From Nitrospiraceae bacterium (GTDB taxonomy: Bacteria > Nitrospirota > Nitrospiria > Nitrospirales > Nitrospiraceae), in assembly GCA_019637075.1 (NCBI GenBank), contig JAHBWI010000003.1, forward strand, positions 124,001-188,000: a stretch of 64,000 bases of DNA, written 5' to 3'. The notes under the pieces were generated by a model. It did not search any database. It was not told the DNA's origin and saw only the letters and a list, made by a program, of their open reading frames with translations. This document shows, piece by piece, positions 25,815 through 34,764 of the stretch. Each line of letters opens with the position of its first letter. The stretch's first letter is position 1. A program made the position numbers and the translations under genes.

Positions 25815-28463
25815 ATGAGACTCGCGATGATTGTTCCCATAGGGGACTGCGGCGATCCATGCCTGGTCGGCGGCAAGGCTGTAGGGTTGGCACGATTGCT
25901 GGCGGCAGGCTTTCTCGTACCCTCCGGTTGGTGTCTCACGGTCTCGGCCTACAGGCACTATCTGGATGCGGCTGGGATCGATGCGCAGGCGATCTGGCAC
26001 CAGCTGCTTGCCGCGACACCTGCGGAGTGTCGCCGTCGTTGTGGAGAATTGCGTGGCGTGTTCAATCAACACCAGTGGCCAGCTGAGTTGACTGGAGCGT
26101 GGATGAGCTTTCTTGGGGGGCTGCCATGCGACCCCACGCAACGCTGGGCAGTACGTTCGTCAGCCACGAATGAGGATGTCGTCGAGGCCAGCGCGGCGGG
26201 GCTTTACCGCACCTGTCTTGGACAGGCGTTCGATGAGTTGCCGACCGCCATTGCCTCCTGCTGGGCCTCCGTGTGGGATGAGCGCGTGGTCGCGTATGTC
26301 AGGGAGAAGGGAGGGACGGATCGCTTTCCCGAGATGGCGGTCGTGATTCAGCCTATGCTCGATGCAAGGGCCGCAGGGGTTGCCTTCTCGCATAACCCCG
26401 TGACCGGAGCACGCAATCAAGTGGTGATTGATGCAGTCCCCGGGTTAGGGGAGCCACTGGTCTCCGGCCGAGTCAGTCCCGATCGCTATGTCGTGGAATG
26501 GTCGGAGGGGCGAGGTGGAAAGCTCGAGCAGGCGGTTTCAGCCCGGAAGGACAGCGCCCTCCGGCTTACGGCGGAAGGGGTGGCCACGGTCCCTTTGGTG
26601 GGGCAAGCAAGACACCATGGAACCCTGACTGAGTCTGAGGCTCTGGAATTGGCCAGCATCGTGAAGCGTGCGGAGCGTCGGTTCGGCAGGGCCATGGATG
26701 TGGAATGGGCCTACGAGGGTGGGCGTCTGTGGCTTGTACAAGCGCGGCCGGCGGCAGAAGTCGGGGCTTCTCCGACCGGTGATGACGGATGTGAGTGGTC
26801 GCGTGCCAATTTCAAAGAAACGCTGCCCGATGTCCCAAGTCCTTTGGGGATTGCCTTTCTCAAGGAATTCATGGAGGACCACATTATCCGGTGTTACCGG
26901 AGCTTGGGTTGTCGCGTCCCTGCAGAATCGTCATCCGTGCGGGTGATCGAGGGGCGTCCGTTCATCAACGTGACCTTGCTGAAGAACGTGGTCGGCCAAC
27001 TCGGTGGGGATCCCCGAACGGTAGTGGAACAGATGGGCGGGAGGTCAGGTGCGATTGATTTCTCCATCGAGCTCCTTCCGGCATGGACCAGGATCAAGGC
27101 CGGTCTGATGATGGAATGGCAAATTAGGCGGGCGGCGCGGCTGGCGCCAGGATGGTTCGGGGTCCTGCGGAGGCAAAGTGAGGAAGCGGTGCGGGAGGAT
27201 GTGGCTCACGAGTCTCTGCCGGCAATCTTGGATCGACTGGAGCGCCTCGGGACGGTGCTGCAGAAAGGTGAAATGACCTTTGCGATCGTCGCCGGCGTCG
27301 CCCAGGGTTTCCAGGTGTTGGGTTGGCTGTTGCCGCCTCTATTGGGAGAAGACTGGCGGCGGTTGTTGAATGGGGCGCTACAGGGGCAGGGCACGGTCAT
27401 CAGTGCGGCGCAGATTCGGCGGCTCGCGGCCGTGACCGATGCGGCACGATCCGAGCCCCGGTCGCTGGAGTATTTTCTCGAGGAGCCTTGGAATCCTTCG
27501 ACCTTTCGCGAGCGGTTGGCAAGCACTCGCTGTCTTAGTCTCTTCGAGGAATTTCTGTGCGACTACGGCCATCGAGCGGTGGGTGAATCCGATCTCATGA
27601 CCCCCCGATTTGCCGAAGCGCCCGGATACCTCTTGAACGTGATCCGCGCCCAATTGTCGAGTCCCGTGCCGCTAGGCGTAGACAAGCGCGAGGGCCCCTC
27701 GGGGAATGCGAACGATGCCCTGGCTGAAATACGCCGGCGTTTGGGCAAGCGCCTCGATGTTTGGTGGGCCTTCCGGTATTGGCATAGTCGGCTCTGCCGC
27801 TCGCTGGCCTTGCGGGAAGGTAATCGCCATGCATTGATGTACTTCGCAACGGCTTCTCGCCGATTGTTGCTCCAGGCCGGGGAACTCCTCCGTCGAGAGG
27901 ATCGACTGAGTAGAGCGTCCGACATCTTTTTCCTGACGACCGATGAAGTGAGAGGCCTCAAAGATCATTTTGCCAAGGACTGGCGGCCTCTCGTGTCGAC
28001 GAGGCAGGCAGAGCGGGCCAAACACCTTTCGCGGACAGTCTCCGATTTTGTCGTCGGTGATCGAGCAGTCGGTGCCTCAACCTCGGTCAACCATGACGAT
28101 CCCTCCACCGTTTATGGACTTGCGATCAGTACTGGCTGTGTGGAAGGGCCGGTGCGTCACATACGAACGGTGGAGGATTTGGAACTGGTGCAGCCAGGTG
28201 ACATCCTGGTGACCTCAGTCATCGACCCCGGGATGGCGGCGGTATTTGGCGTTGCAGTGGGGCTGATTGCGGAGATGGGAGGAACGCTTTCGCACGGCGC
28301 GATCATCGCCAGGGAATACGGCCTTCCGGCTCTAGTCAATGTGCCCTATGCGACCGGTCTCTTCTCTGACGGTGAGCGTGTCCGTCTCGATGCATCGAGC
28401 GGTATCATTCGCCGGCTCGTCCTTATCGTTTGGCCCTGTTTCTTTCATACCTTCCAATATTAA
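25815..28463 (+). CDS. PEP-utilising enzyme, PEP synthase / rifampin-phosphotransferase-like
   Basis: An 882-residue protein with three parts. The ATP-binding domain is about 1-310 (VGGKAVGLARL at the start, WAVRSSATNEDVVEAS, GLGEPLVSGRVSPDRY, DVEWAYEGGRLWLVQARP). The central domain is long and poorly conserved (about 320-770). The C-terminal swivelling phosphohistidine domain has GGTLSHGAIIAREYGLPALV, with His827 as the phospho-carrier. The layout matches rifampin phosphotransferase and related antibiotic or small-molecule kinases more than true PpsA, which ends in a PEP-binding barrel. The substrate is unknown. It is co-directional with glycerate kinase. Confidence 0.85.
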   Translation: MRLAMIVPIGDCGDPCLVGGKAVGLARLLAAGFLVPSGWCLTVSAYRHYLDAAGIDAQAIWHQLLAATPAECRRRCGELRGVFNQHQWPAELTGAWMSFLGGLPCDPTQRWAVRSSATNEDVVEASAAGLYRTCLGQAFDELPTAIASCWASVWDERVVAYVREKGGTDRFPEMAVVIQPMLDARAAGVAFSHNPVTGARNQVVIDAVPGLGEPLVSGRVSPDRYVVEWSEGRGGKLEQAVSARKDSALRLTAEGVATVPLVGQARHHGTLTESEALELASIVKRAERRFGRAMDVEWAYEGGRLWLVQARPAAEVGASPTGDDGCEWSRANFKETLPDVPSPLGIAFLKEFMEDHIIRCYRSLGCRVPAESSSVRVIEGRPFINVTLLKNVVGQLGGDPRTVVEQMGGRSGAIDFSIELLPAWTRIKAGLMMEWQIRRAARLAPGWFGVLRRQSEEAVREDVAHESLPAILDRLERLGTVLQKGEMTFAIVAGVAQGFQVLGWLLPPLLGEDWRRLLNGALQGQGTVISAAQIRRLAAVTDAARSEPRSLEYFLEEPWNPSTFRERLASTRCLSLFEEFLCDYGHRAVGESDLMTPRFAEAPGYLLNVIRAQLSSPVPLGVDKREGPSGNANDALAEIRRRLGKRLDVWWAFRYWHSRLCRSLALREGNRHALMYFATASRRLLLQAGELLRREDRLSRASDIFFLTTDEVRGLKDHFAKDWRPLVSTRQAERAKHLSRTVSDFVVGDRAVGASTSVNHDDPSTVYGLAISTGCVEGPVRHIRTVEDLELVQPGDILVTSVIDPGMAAVFGVAVGLIAEMGGTLSHGAIIAREYGLPALVNVPYATGLFSDGERVRLDASSGIIRRLVLIVWPCFFHTFQY

Positions 28464-28529
28464 CCCCACATTGCTTCGTGGTAGAGTGGCGTTCGTCTGC
28501 GCGGCGCTCATGCTGCGGGAAAACTTTGC

Positions 28530-29942
28530 ATGTTGGACCTCGATTCGACGACGTTTCTCACCGGCGCAGGCCTCGGTTTTGCGCTAGGAGGTTTGTTGGT
28601 CGGCTGGTGGGCTACCGCACGGGCGCAAGCAAAATTGCAGGCAACGGTTCTCGACCATACCGAGCGGACGCAGCGGGCCGAAGTTCAAGCCGTCGAATTG
28701 CAAAAGCGGCTGGATTTGCAGCAGACGGATTCGGCGGCATTGCGGCAAGAATTGACGGAGGCGTTGCAGGCGCGAGCGAAGGCCGAAACTCGCTGGGAAG
28801 AAACCCTGCGCCATACGGAAGAACAAAAGGCCTTGCTTACGCAGGCGCGCAAAGAGTTGCAGGACTCCTTCCACGCCCTCTCCGGCGAAGCACTGAAGCA
28901 CAATAACGAAGCCTTCCTAGATCTGGCTCGCTCGTCGTTCGCGACGCTCCAAGCGGAGGCGAAGGGCGATTTGGCGCAGCGACACCAAGCCATCGACGAT
29001 CTCGTCAAGCCGTTGGAAGAATCGTTGCGTCGTTACGAGGAACAGTTGCGCCAGGCCGAGCAGATCAGGCAGCGGGAGTACGGCAGTCTGGACTTGCATC
29101 TGAAGTTCATGGCGGAGTCGCATCAGCGCCTGCAGCAGGAAACGACCAATCTTGTGAAGGCGCTCCGGGCGCCGTCGGTGCGTGGGCGGTGGGGCGAAAT
29201 GACCCTGCGGCGGGTGGCGGAGCTCGCAGGTATGGCGCCCCACTGCGATTTCGTCGAGCAGGATTCCGTGGGATCAATGGACGGCCTCCTCCGTCCGGAC
29301 ATGGTCGTGCATCTTCCGGGTGGCCGCCAGATCGTGGTGGATGCCAAAACGGTTCTGGCAGCGTATCTGGATGCCTACGAGGCGCAGGATGATCAACAGC
29401 GTCAGGCACATTTACTGCGACATGCGAATCAGGTCCGCACGAGGATGGATGTGCTGAGCCTCAAGGCCTATTGGACGCAGTTCGCCCAGACGCCGGAATT
29501 CGTGGTGTTGTTTCTTCCCGGTGAACAATTTTTGGGCGCAGCTCTTGAACAGGATCCCACGCTGATCGAAGATGGATTTGCGCAGGGGGTCGTGTTGGCG
29601 ACACCTACGACGCTGATCGCCTTGCTGCGCGCGGTAGCCTATGGGTGGCGGCAGGAACAGCTGACCGAACATGCCGAACAGGCCGGACGGTTGGGCAAAG
29701 AATTGTACGAACGCATGGCCGTGTTGGCCGACCATCTCAACGACGTGGGGCAGGCCTTGGGCAAGAGCGTCAATGCCTACAACAAAGCAGTGGGATCCAT
29801 GGAATCGCGCATTCTCCCGGCGGCGCGAAAATTCAAGGATCTTGGGGTGTCTTCTGACAAGGAGATCGCCTTGCTGCAATCCTCCGAGCTGATGCCGAGA
29901 ACCACCTTGCCGTTTGAGGTTGAGGAAGCGAGAAAGCGTTGA
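28530..29942 (+). CDS. rmuC: DNA recombination protein RmuC homologue
   Basis: A 470-residue protein. An N-terminal membrane helix (FLTGAGLGFALGGLLVGWW) is followed by a long Glu/Gln/Ala-rich coiled coil (about 30-210) and then the RmuC nuclease-like domain with RGRWGEMTLRRVAELAGM, DMVVHLPGGRQIVVDAKT and TPTTLIALLRAVAYGW. RmuC limits DNA inversions and genome rearrangements. Its TGA shares the final A with the ATG of the next gene (TGATG), so the three genes rmuC, MazG-like and PilZ form one translationally linked unit. Confidence 0.93.
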   Translation: MLDLDSTTFLTGAGLGFALGGLLVGWWATARAQAKLQATVLDHTERTQRAEVQAVELQKRLDLQQTDSAALRQELTEALQARAKAETRWEETLRHTEEQKALLTQARKELQDSFHALSGEALKHNNEAFLDLARSSFATLQAEAKGDLAQRHQAIDDLVKPLEESLRRYEEQLRQAEQIRQREYGSLDLHLKFMAESHQRLQQETTNLVKALRAPSVRGRWGEMTLRRVAELAGMAPHCDFVEQDSVGSMDGLLRPDMVVHLPGGRQIVVDAKTVLAAYLDAYEAQDDQQRQAHLLRHANQVRTRMDVLSLKAYWTQFAQTPEFVVLFLPGEQFLGAALEQDPTLIEDGFAQGVVLATPTTLIALLRAVAYGWRQEQLTEHAEQAGRLGKELYERMAVLADHLNDVGQALGKSVNAYNKAVGSMESRILPAARKFKDLGVSSDKEIALLQSSELMPRTTLPFEVEEARKR

Positions 29943-30364
29943 TGATCGAGCAGCAATCGATGGTAGAGGAGTTTCACCGTAAGTTCGACATCGCCGTGAG
30001 CGCAACGCCGGCCGTGCCGGATGAGGCTACGCGGACCTTGCGAGAGAAGTTGATTCAGGAAGAGTTCGACGAGCTCAAAGAGGCGATGGCGAAAAAGGAA
30101 ATGGCCGGGATCGCCAAAGAGTTGGCCGATCTCCTGTATGTGGTCTACGGCACTGCAGTCTCATATGGCTTGGACATGGACCCGGTGTTTCGAGAAGTGC
30201 ATCGCTCGAATCTGAGCAAGGTGGGCGGGTACAAGCGGGCCGACGGAAAATGGGTGAAGCCGCCGACCTATTCGCCGGCGCAGTTGGAACCGATTCTGGA
30301 ACGGCAGAAGGTGGAAGCCCGGTCTGCATCTACGGCGGCCGCGGATAGCGGGAACGTGAGATGA
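29942..30364 (+). CDS. MazG/HisE-like all-alpha NTP pyrophosphohydrolase
   Basis: This is 140 residues from the ATG at 29942, which overlaps the rmuC stop by one base. The metal-binding pattern of all-alpha NTP pyrophosphatases is visible: LIQEEFDELKEAM (E-x2-E type) and then ELADLLYVVYGTA. The C-terminal part (GYKRADGKWVKPPTYSPAQLEPIL) is typical of phage- and genome-encoded MazG-like small proteins. It probably hydrolyses a non-canonical or regulatory nucleotide. It overlaps the PilZ gene by 4 bp. Confidence 0.82.
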   Translation: MIEQQSMVEEFHRKFDIAVSATPAVPDEATRTLREKLIQEEFDELKEAMAKKEMAGIAKELADLLYVVYGTAVSYGLDMDPVFREVHRSNLSKVGGYKRADGKWVKPPTYSPAQLEPILERQKVEARSASTAAADSGNVR

Positions 30365-30870
30365 AGGAACTTCATTGTCCGGCGTGCGGGACGCCGTTTG
30401 TGCGAGTGACTTCGGAATCGGGCCTGATGGAGAAGGTCCTGAACCGATTTCACTTGTTCAAGTTCCGCTGCCAGCTCTGCACGAGACAATTTCGCGCCCA
30501 CCGCCCCGGCAAGCGTCAAACGTCGCAGGAATTCGATCGGCGACAGTATCGACGGTTGCGTGCGAATATCGCTGTCGCGTTGACGATGGAGCAACCTGGC
30601 GTGGAAGGGCTGGTTACGGACGTCTCGATGGGCGGCTGCACCATGCTCGCGACGACGGCGTTGCCTCGCGGAACTTTTGTCGAGGTGCTGCTTCGTTCGC
30701 CGGCCGGATTGCCGGACATCAAAGTTGAGGCGGCGATGATTTGTTCGATCAGGCCCGAATCGATCGGCGTCAAGTTCCTAGAGTTCCAGCCCGACCACAA
30801 GCAGCGGATGGGACAACTCGTCCTCGAACTGCTCGCCAACCAAAACATCCCTCCCAGCGTCTCCGCCTAA
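30361..30870 (+). CDS. Zinc-ribbon plus PilZ (c-di-GMP-binding) protein
   Basis: A 169-residue protein. Residues 1-48 are a zinc ribbon with C6/C9 and C37/C40 (CPAC, FRCQLCTRQF), the same module as the stand-alone 47-residue proteins at 779 and 1118. Residues 60-160 form a PilZ domain: the RQYRRLR c-di-GMP motif, DVSMGGC (D-x-S-x-x-G) and IGVKFLEF. It should bind c-di-GMP and pass the signal through the ribbon, perhaps to nucleic acid or a partner. It is the third gene of the rmuC unit (ATGA overlap). Confidence 0.88.
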   Translation: MKELHCPACGTPFVRVTSESGLMEKVLNRFHLFKFRCQLCTRQFRAHRPGKRQTSQEFDRRQYRRLRANIAVALTMEQPGVEGLVTDVSMGGCTMLATTALPRGTFVEVLLRSPAGLPDIKVEAAMICSIRPESIGVKFLEFQPDHKQRMGQLVLELLANQNIPPSVSA

Positions 30871-30916
30871 CTCAGGCCAGGGGCGTTTCCCTCATCGTGC
30901 GGCGTCGAAACACACG

Positions 30917-31777
30917 TCACGAATGACGCTTCACGCTTCTGACCACGACATTGTCGATCAGCCGGACCGTGCCGATGCGGAGGGCCCCGAGGAGCACAAC
31001 CTTGCCCGTAACGGTGGTGAGGGGCTCAAGCGTGGCCGGATCGCAGCAGGCAAGGTAGTCGATGGTTGCGAGCGGCTCCCGGCGTGCGACCAAGGTCATG
31101 GCCTGTTCGATCGCTCGGCCACGGCATTGACCCGAGCGGATGGCGGCCGCGCCTGCCGAAAGCGCGCGGTAGAGCACCGGCGCCGCTCGACGCTGTTCAG
31201 GGGACAGGTAGACATTCCTTGAGCTTAGTGCCAGCCCGTCTGATTCCCGGATCGTGGGGTGGACGATGATCTTCCCCGGCAGGTTCAGATCGGATACCAA
31301 CCGTGTCACCAGGGCCGCCTGTTGGTAATCCTTTTGGCCGAACCATGCGATGTCCGGTTGCACCAGCGACAGGAGCTTTGTGACCACGGTCGCGACACCC
31401 TGGAAGTGATGGGGGCGCACCGCGCCTTCCCAGCGGGATGCCAGCGCAGGCACCGTGACGGCGGTTTGGCTTCCGGGCGGATACATGGTCGGGACGTCGG
31501 GAAGGAACACGGCATCGACGTCGTGCGCCCGGCACAGCGCCAGGTCTCGCTTGAGCGGACGGGGATATTTCGAGAGATCTTCCTTGGGACCGAACTGCGT
31601 CGGGTTGACGAAGATGCTGACTACGACGGCATCACAGCCGAGACGTGCAGATCGGATCAGTGCTGCGTGGCCTGCATGGAGGGCGCCCATCGTGGGAACG
31701 AACCCGATTGCCACGCCTTCACGATGCAGCGACCGGCTCCAGGCCGTCAGGGTTGCAGCCGAGCGGATGATGTTCAC
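30917..31777 (-). CDS. panC: Pantothenate synthetase
   Basis: A 286-residue protein. The HIGH-like ATP motif is in PTMGALHAGH (28-37), FVNPTQFGPKEDLSKYPR is the pantoate-binding block, FGQKDYQQ the helix, and the KMSKS-like loop is ALSSRNVYLSPEQR. It joins pantoate and beta-alanine using ATP. Its start overlaps the folK stop by 4 bp, so folate and pantothenate synthesis are co-transcribed here with dapL upstream. It is convergent with the PilZ gene, with 46 bp between. Confidence 0.95.
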   Translation of the reverse strand: MNIIRSAATLTAWSRSLHREGVAIGFVPTMGALHAGHAALIRSARLGCDAVVVSIFVNPTQFGPKEDLSKYPRPLKRDLALCRAHDVDAVFLPDVPTMYPPGSQTAVTVPALASRWEGAVRPHHFQGVATVVTKLLSLVQPDIAWFGQKDYQQAALVTRLVSDLNLPGKIIVHPTIRESDGLALSSRNVYLSPEQRRAAPVLYRALSAGAAAIRSGQCRGRAIEQAMTLVARREPLATIDYLACCDPATLEPLTTVTGKVVLLGALRIGTVRLIDNVVVRSVKRHS

Positions 31778-32337
31778 GAGCTCTGCCCCACGGTTGGGCC
31801 TTGGCCGCAGGCAGGACGCGAAGCGTAGCGGGAGTTGGGCTGGGGGTCCATGCGGCGGACGAGTGCGGGATCAATGAGGTCGCGGAGCAACTCGCGCATG
31901 GTCCGACCGATCAACGGATGACGCACATCGGGCGCCAGTTCGACGAGGGGCTCCAGCACGAATCGGCGCAGGTGAAGACGCGGATGGGGAATGGTCAGGC
32001 CCGGTTCGTTAAGGATGCGATCCTCGTACAGCAGCAGATCCAGATCCAAGGTACGGGGGCCGGATCGGTTCTCGGGATCACGCCCGAGGGCCCGTTCGAT
32101 TTCACGACACACTTCCAGTAGGCTCTGCGGCGTAATATCGGTCGCGACTTGTGCGGCACCGTTCAGGAACCAACCCGGTCCCGGGGCGGCACCGTCGTCG
32201 ACCGGCTCCGTTTCGTACAGCGAAGAGACGGCCTCGAGTCGTGAATGCGGCAGCAGACTGAGCAAGGTGACCGCGCGATTGCAGAAATCCACGCGGTCAC
32301 CCAAGTTCGAACCGAAGCCGATGAAGGCAGTGGCCAT
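31774..32337 (-). CDS. folK: 2-amino-4-hydroxy-6-hydroxymethyldihydropteridine pyrophosphokinase
   Basis: A 187-residue protein. The N-terminal FIGFGSNLGDR, VSSLYETEPV, and the RSGPRTLDLDLLLYED and IPHPRLHLRRFVLEPL blocks are diagnostic of HPPK. It transfers pyrophosphate from ATP to the pterin in folate synthesis. The C-terminal ~30 residues after GRTMRELL are extra and poorly conserved. It lies 106 bp downstream of dapL on the same strand and overlaps panC by 4 bp. Confidence 0.94.
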   Translation of the reverse strand: MATAFIGFGSNLGDRVDFCNRAVTLLSLLPHSRLEAVSSLYETEPVDDGAAPGPGWFLNGAAQVATDITPQSLLEVCREIERALGRDPENRSGPRTLDLDLLLYEDRILNEPGLTIPHPRLHLRRFVLEPLVELAPDVRHPLIGRTMRELLRDLIDPALVRRMDPQPNSRYASRPACGQGPTVGQSS

Positions 32338-32443
32338 TTGAAGATATCGTCAGACGTTGGGCGAAAGACGCGCGACGCAGAACAGGTCCGATAAGGTCTG
32401 TTCGGTCGGCTCGCTTAGGCCTGGCGCCTGACGATTCACGATG

Positions 32444-33619
32444 TTAGAAACCGATTTTCTTGATTCGTTCAACCGCTTCCGCCAAGCGTTCCTTGGTCGT
32501 GCAGACCGTCATTCGGATGTACCCTTCGCCTGGGGCCCCGAATCCGTTGCCGGGCGTCGTCACGATGCCCGCTTTCTCCAGGAGATGTGCCGTGAAAGAG
32601 GCAGAGGTATATCCCTTCGGCACCGTGACCCAAATGTAAAAGGCCGCGGGCGGCGCATCGACTTCCAGTCCAAGCTTTTTCAGGCCGGGCACCAGCGTAT
32701 CGCGGCGCTCCTGATAAATCTTGCGAATGCCGTCGGTCACCGAATCGTCCAATCCCAGTGCCGTGATCCCCGCCGCTTGGACTGCCTCGAATACGCCGGA
32801 GTCCAAGTTGCTCTTGACCTTGCCGAGACCCGCCAGCACGTCTTTGTTGCCGACGACAAAGCCGAGGCGCCAGCCGGTCATATTGTACGTTTTCGACAAC
32901 GAGTGGAATTCGACGCCCACGTCCTTGGCCCCCTCGACTTCCATGAAGCTGGCTGGGCGCTTGCCGTCGTAATAGATTTCCGAATAGGCCGCGTCGTGGC
33001 AGACGATCACGTGGTTTTCTTGCGCGAACTCGATGACGCGCTTGAAATAGTCTTTGCTCATAATAACCGAGGTCGGGTTGTTGGGCGAGTTCAGCCACAT
33101 CAACTTCGCCTTCTTGGCCACGTCCTTCGGGATTGCTTTCAGATCAGGGAGAAAGCCGTTGGCCTTGGTCAGCGGCATGATATGCGATACACCGCCGCAG
33201 AAGCTGGTGCCGACGGGATATACCGGGTAGCCGGGGCTGGGGACCAGCACGATGTCGCCGGGATCGACGAAGGCAAGGTGAATATGTCCGATGCCCTCCT
33301 TCGAGCCGATCAAGGTCAGCACTTCATTGTTTGGATCCAGGGCGACATTGAAACGACGTTTATACCAGTCAGCCACCGCTTTCCTGAAACTCAGCATGCC
33401 TTCATACGAAGGATATTGATGGTGCTTCGGGTTCTTGGCAGCCTGGGCTAGGCTTTCGATGATCGGAGTCGGGGTCGGAAGGTCGGGGTCGCCGATGCCC
33501 AAATTGATGATGTCCACCCCGCGGGAGATAGCCTCTTGTTTCATCTTGTCGATCGCCGCGAACAGGTAGGGCGGCAATGTTTTGATCCGGTTAGCTGTTT
33601 CAATAGGAAAACCTGCCAT
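32444..33619 (-). CDS. dapL: LL-diaminopimelate aminotransferase
   Basis: This 391-residue protein is a fold-I PLP aminotransferase. It has INLGIGDPDLPTP, the phosphate-site GSKEGIGH loop, LNSPNNPTS, the HDAAYSE aspartate/tyrosine block and the PLP lysine in SLSKTYNMTGWR (Lys243). This combination matches DapL rather than aspartate aminotransferase. It aminates tetrahydrodipicolinate directly to LL-DAP. The assignment agrees with dapA, dapB and lysA in the same window and with the absence here of dapC, dapD and dapE. A distant alternative is an alanine or aspartate aminotransferase. Confidence 0.9.
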   Translation of the reverse strand: MAGFPIETANRIKTLPPYLFAAIDKMKQEAISRGVDIINLGIGDPDLPTPTPIIESLAQAAKNPKHHQYPSYEGMLSFRKAVADWYKRRFNVALDPNNEVLTLIGSKEGIGHIHLAFVDPGDIVLVPSPGYPVYPVGTSFCGGVSHIMPLTKANGFLPDLKAIPKDVAKKAKLMWLNSPNNPTSVIMSKDYFKRVIEFAQENHVIVCHDAAYSEIYYDGKRPASFMEVEGAKDVGVEFHSLSKTYNMTGWRLGFVVGNKDVLAGLGKVKSNLDSGVFEAVQAAGITALGLDDSVTDGIRKIYQERRDTLVPGLKKLGLEVDAPPAAFYIWVTVPKGYTSASFTAHLLEKAGIVTTPGNGFGAPGEGYIRMTVCTTKERLAEAVERIKKIGF

Positions 33620-33762
33620 GTCTTCTCTCGCTCCTTTTCGTGAATAACACTCACACGTTGGCGATTCGTGCTTCGCCGAGCGAACATACTGCTGTCAGCC
33701 GTCTGTCAACAGTTGCTCGATTTAGTCAGGTTGCCTAGGTTACTGCAGAGACCGGTTTCCAA

Positions 33763-34446
33763 TCAACGTGGCGAGGCGAGAAGGTGCCCGATCAGGCGAT
33801 CGGCGAATCGATGGAGGGTGGGGAGTTGGGGCACCGCTGCTGCTCGTACGTCCTGCGCCGCCTTCCCTGCCTTGGTCAGGTCCGGAGCGCATTCACGGCA
33901 GAGGCTTTCGATACCGGCCGATTCCATCTCAAGGTGAAACAGCAGACCGTACGCGCGGGCCCCGTACCGGAACGCCTGAAGCGGCGCGACGCTCGAACCG
34001 GCAAGCGGGATGCAATTCATCGGTAAGTCGAAAATTTCCCCATGCCATTCGAAGACGTCGAATGATGTGGGTAGTGCCTGAAAGACCGGATCACTTGCCG
34101 CTTCGGGAGTAAGTCGGATCGGCGTCATGCCGATCTCCGGTGCCTGTCCTGGCCGGATCGTCGCCCCCAGCGCCTTGGCCATGAGCTGACTTCCGAGACA
34201 GACACCGATCATGGGCTGACCGGAATAAAGCGCGGCGCGAATGAAGGCCGTCTCTTCGGCAATCCAGCTATCTGGATCATTTACGGACATGGGGCCACCC
34301 ATGACGATGAGCAGATCGCCGGGGTCCGGTGGCAAACCCTGCTGCGGGACGAGGTGTTGCTGCAATAGGACGCCGCGTTGGCTGAGGGAAACGGCAAAGG
34401 CTCCGGGGCCTTCGAACGGGACATGTTGGAGGCAAACGGCGCGCAT
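33763..34446 (-). CDS. Class-I glutamine amidotransferase-like protein
   Basis: A 227-residue protein. The nucleophile elbow GVCLGSQL (Cys83) and the His-x-Glu pair in FHLEME (His171, Glu173) complete the catalytic triad. GGPMSVND near residue 50 is the usual oxyanion-strand loop. It stands alone without a synthetase partner, like the GuaA-type GATase1 proteins that hydrolyse glutamine or gamma-glutamyl compounds. The substrate is unknown. Confidence 0.85.
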   Translation of the reverse strand: MRAVCLQHVPFEGPGAFAVSLSQRGVLLQQHLVPQQGLPPDPGDLLIVMGGPMSVNDPDSWIAEETAFIRAALYSGQPMIGVCLGSQLMAKALGATIRPGQAPEIGMTPIRLTPEAASDPVFQALPTSFDVFEWHGEIFDLPMNCIPLAGSSVAPLQAFRYGARAYGLLFHLEMESAGIESLCRECAPDLTKAGKAAQDVRAAAVPQLPTLHRFADRLIGHLLASPR

Positions 34447-34567
34447 GGTGCGGTTCTAAGCCAGATTCGTCTTGGCCATGCAGAGCGTCAACCCGGCTAA
34501 CCCGGAAAATTGAGGGTGCGTGTTCGGACACGTCCACGAAAGAACATCGAACGTGGTGTACACTGTT

Positions 34568-34707
34568 TGCCCAACCAGGTCCAGTGTGAACTGTGAAGGC
34601 CGAAGCAACGAATCTCCCATTTCGGCAAATATGTGCGAGGGTCAGCCGGTAGTGTCTTGCTGGCGGTCGACGACCTTCACAGTTGAATTGGCCGGGCGAG
34701 TCGGGCA
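34568..34707. repeat. Imperfect inverted repeat in an intergenic region
   Basis: The 318 bp between 34447 and 34764 hold no convincing gene. Within them, about 35-bp arms (34568-34602 and 34671-34707) are imperfect reverse complements. The best part is AACTGTGAAGG at 34589-34599 against CCTTCACAGTT at 34674-34684 (11 of 11), and both outer ends begin with TGCCC read inward. The spacing is about 70 bp. It could be a MITE-like remnant or a structured RNA upstream of the lipoprotein gene at 34765. Confidence 0.45.
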
Positions 34708-34764
34708 ATATGAAAATGATGGTCCGATTCGGGCCATCATCGTCATCCACGCTTGAGGTTCACC

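Noticed and set aside
32377-32405. GAACAG...CTGTTC inverted repeat between dapL and folK
   Set aside because: Only six pairs with a 12-nt loop and no T-run; dapL, folK and panC are probably one transcript, so a terminator is not needed here.
34520-34756. 78-codon plus-strand open frame before the lipoprotein gene
   Set aside because: It is built largely of the inverted repeat at 34568-34707 (both strands give a similar NCEGR peptide) and has no ribosome-binding site.
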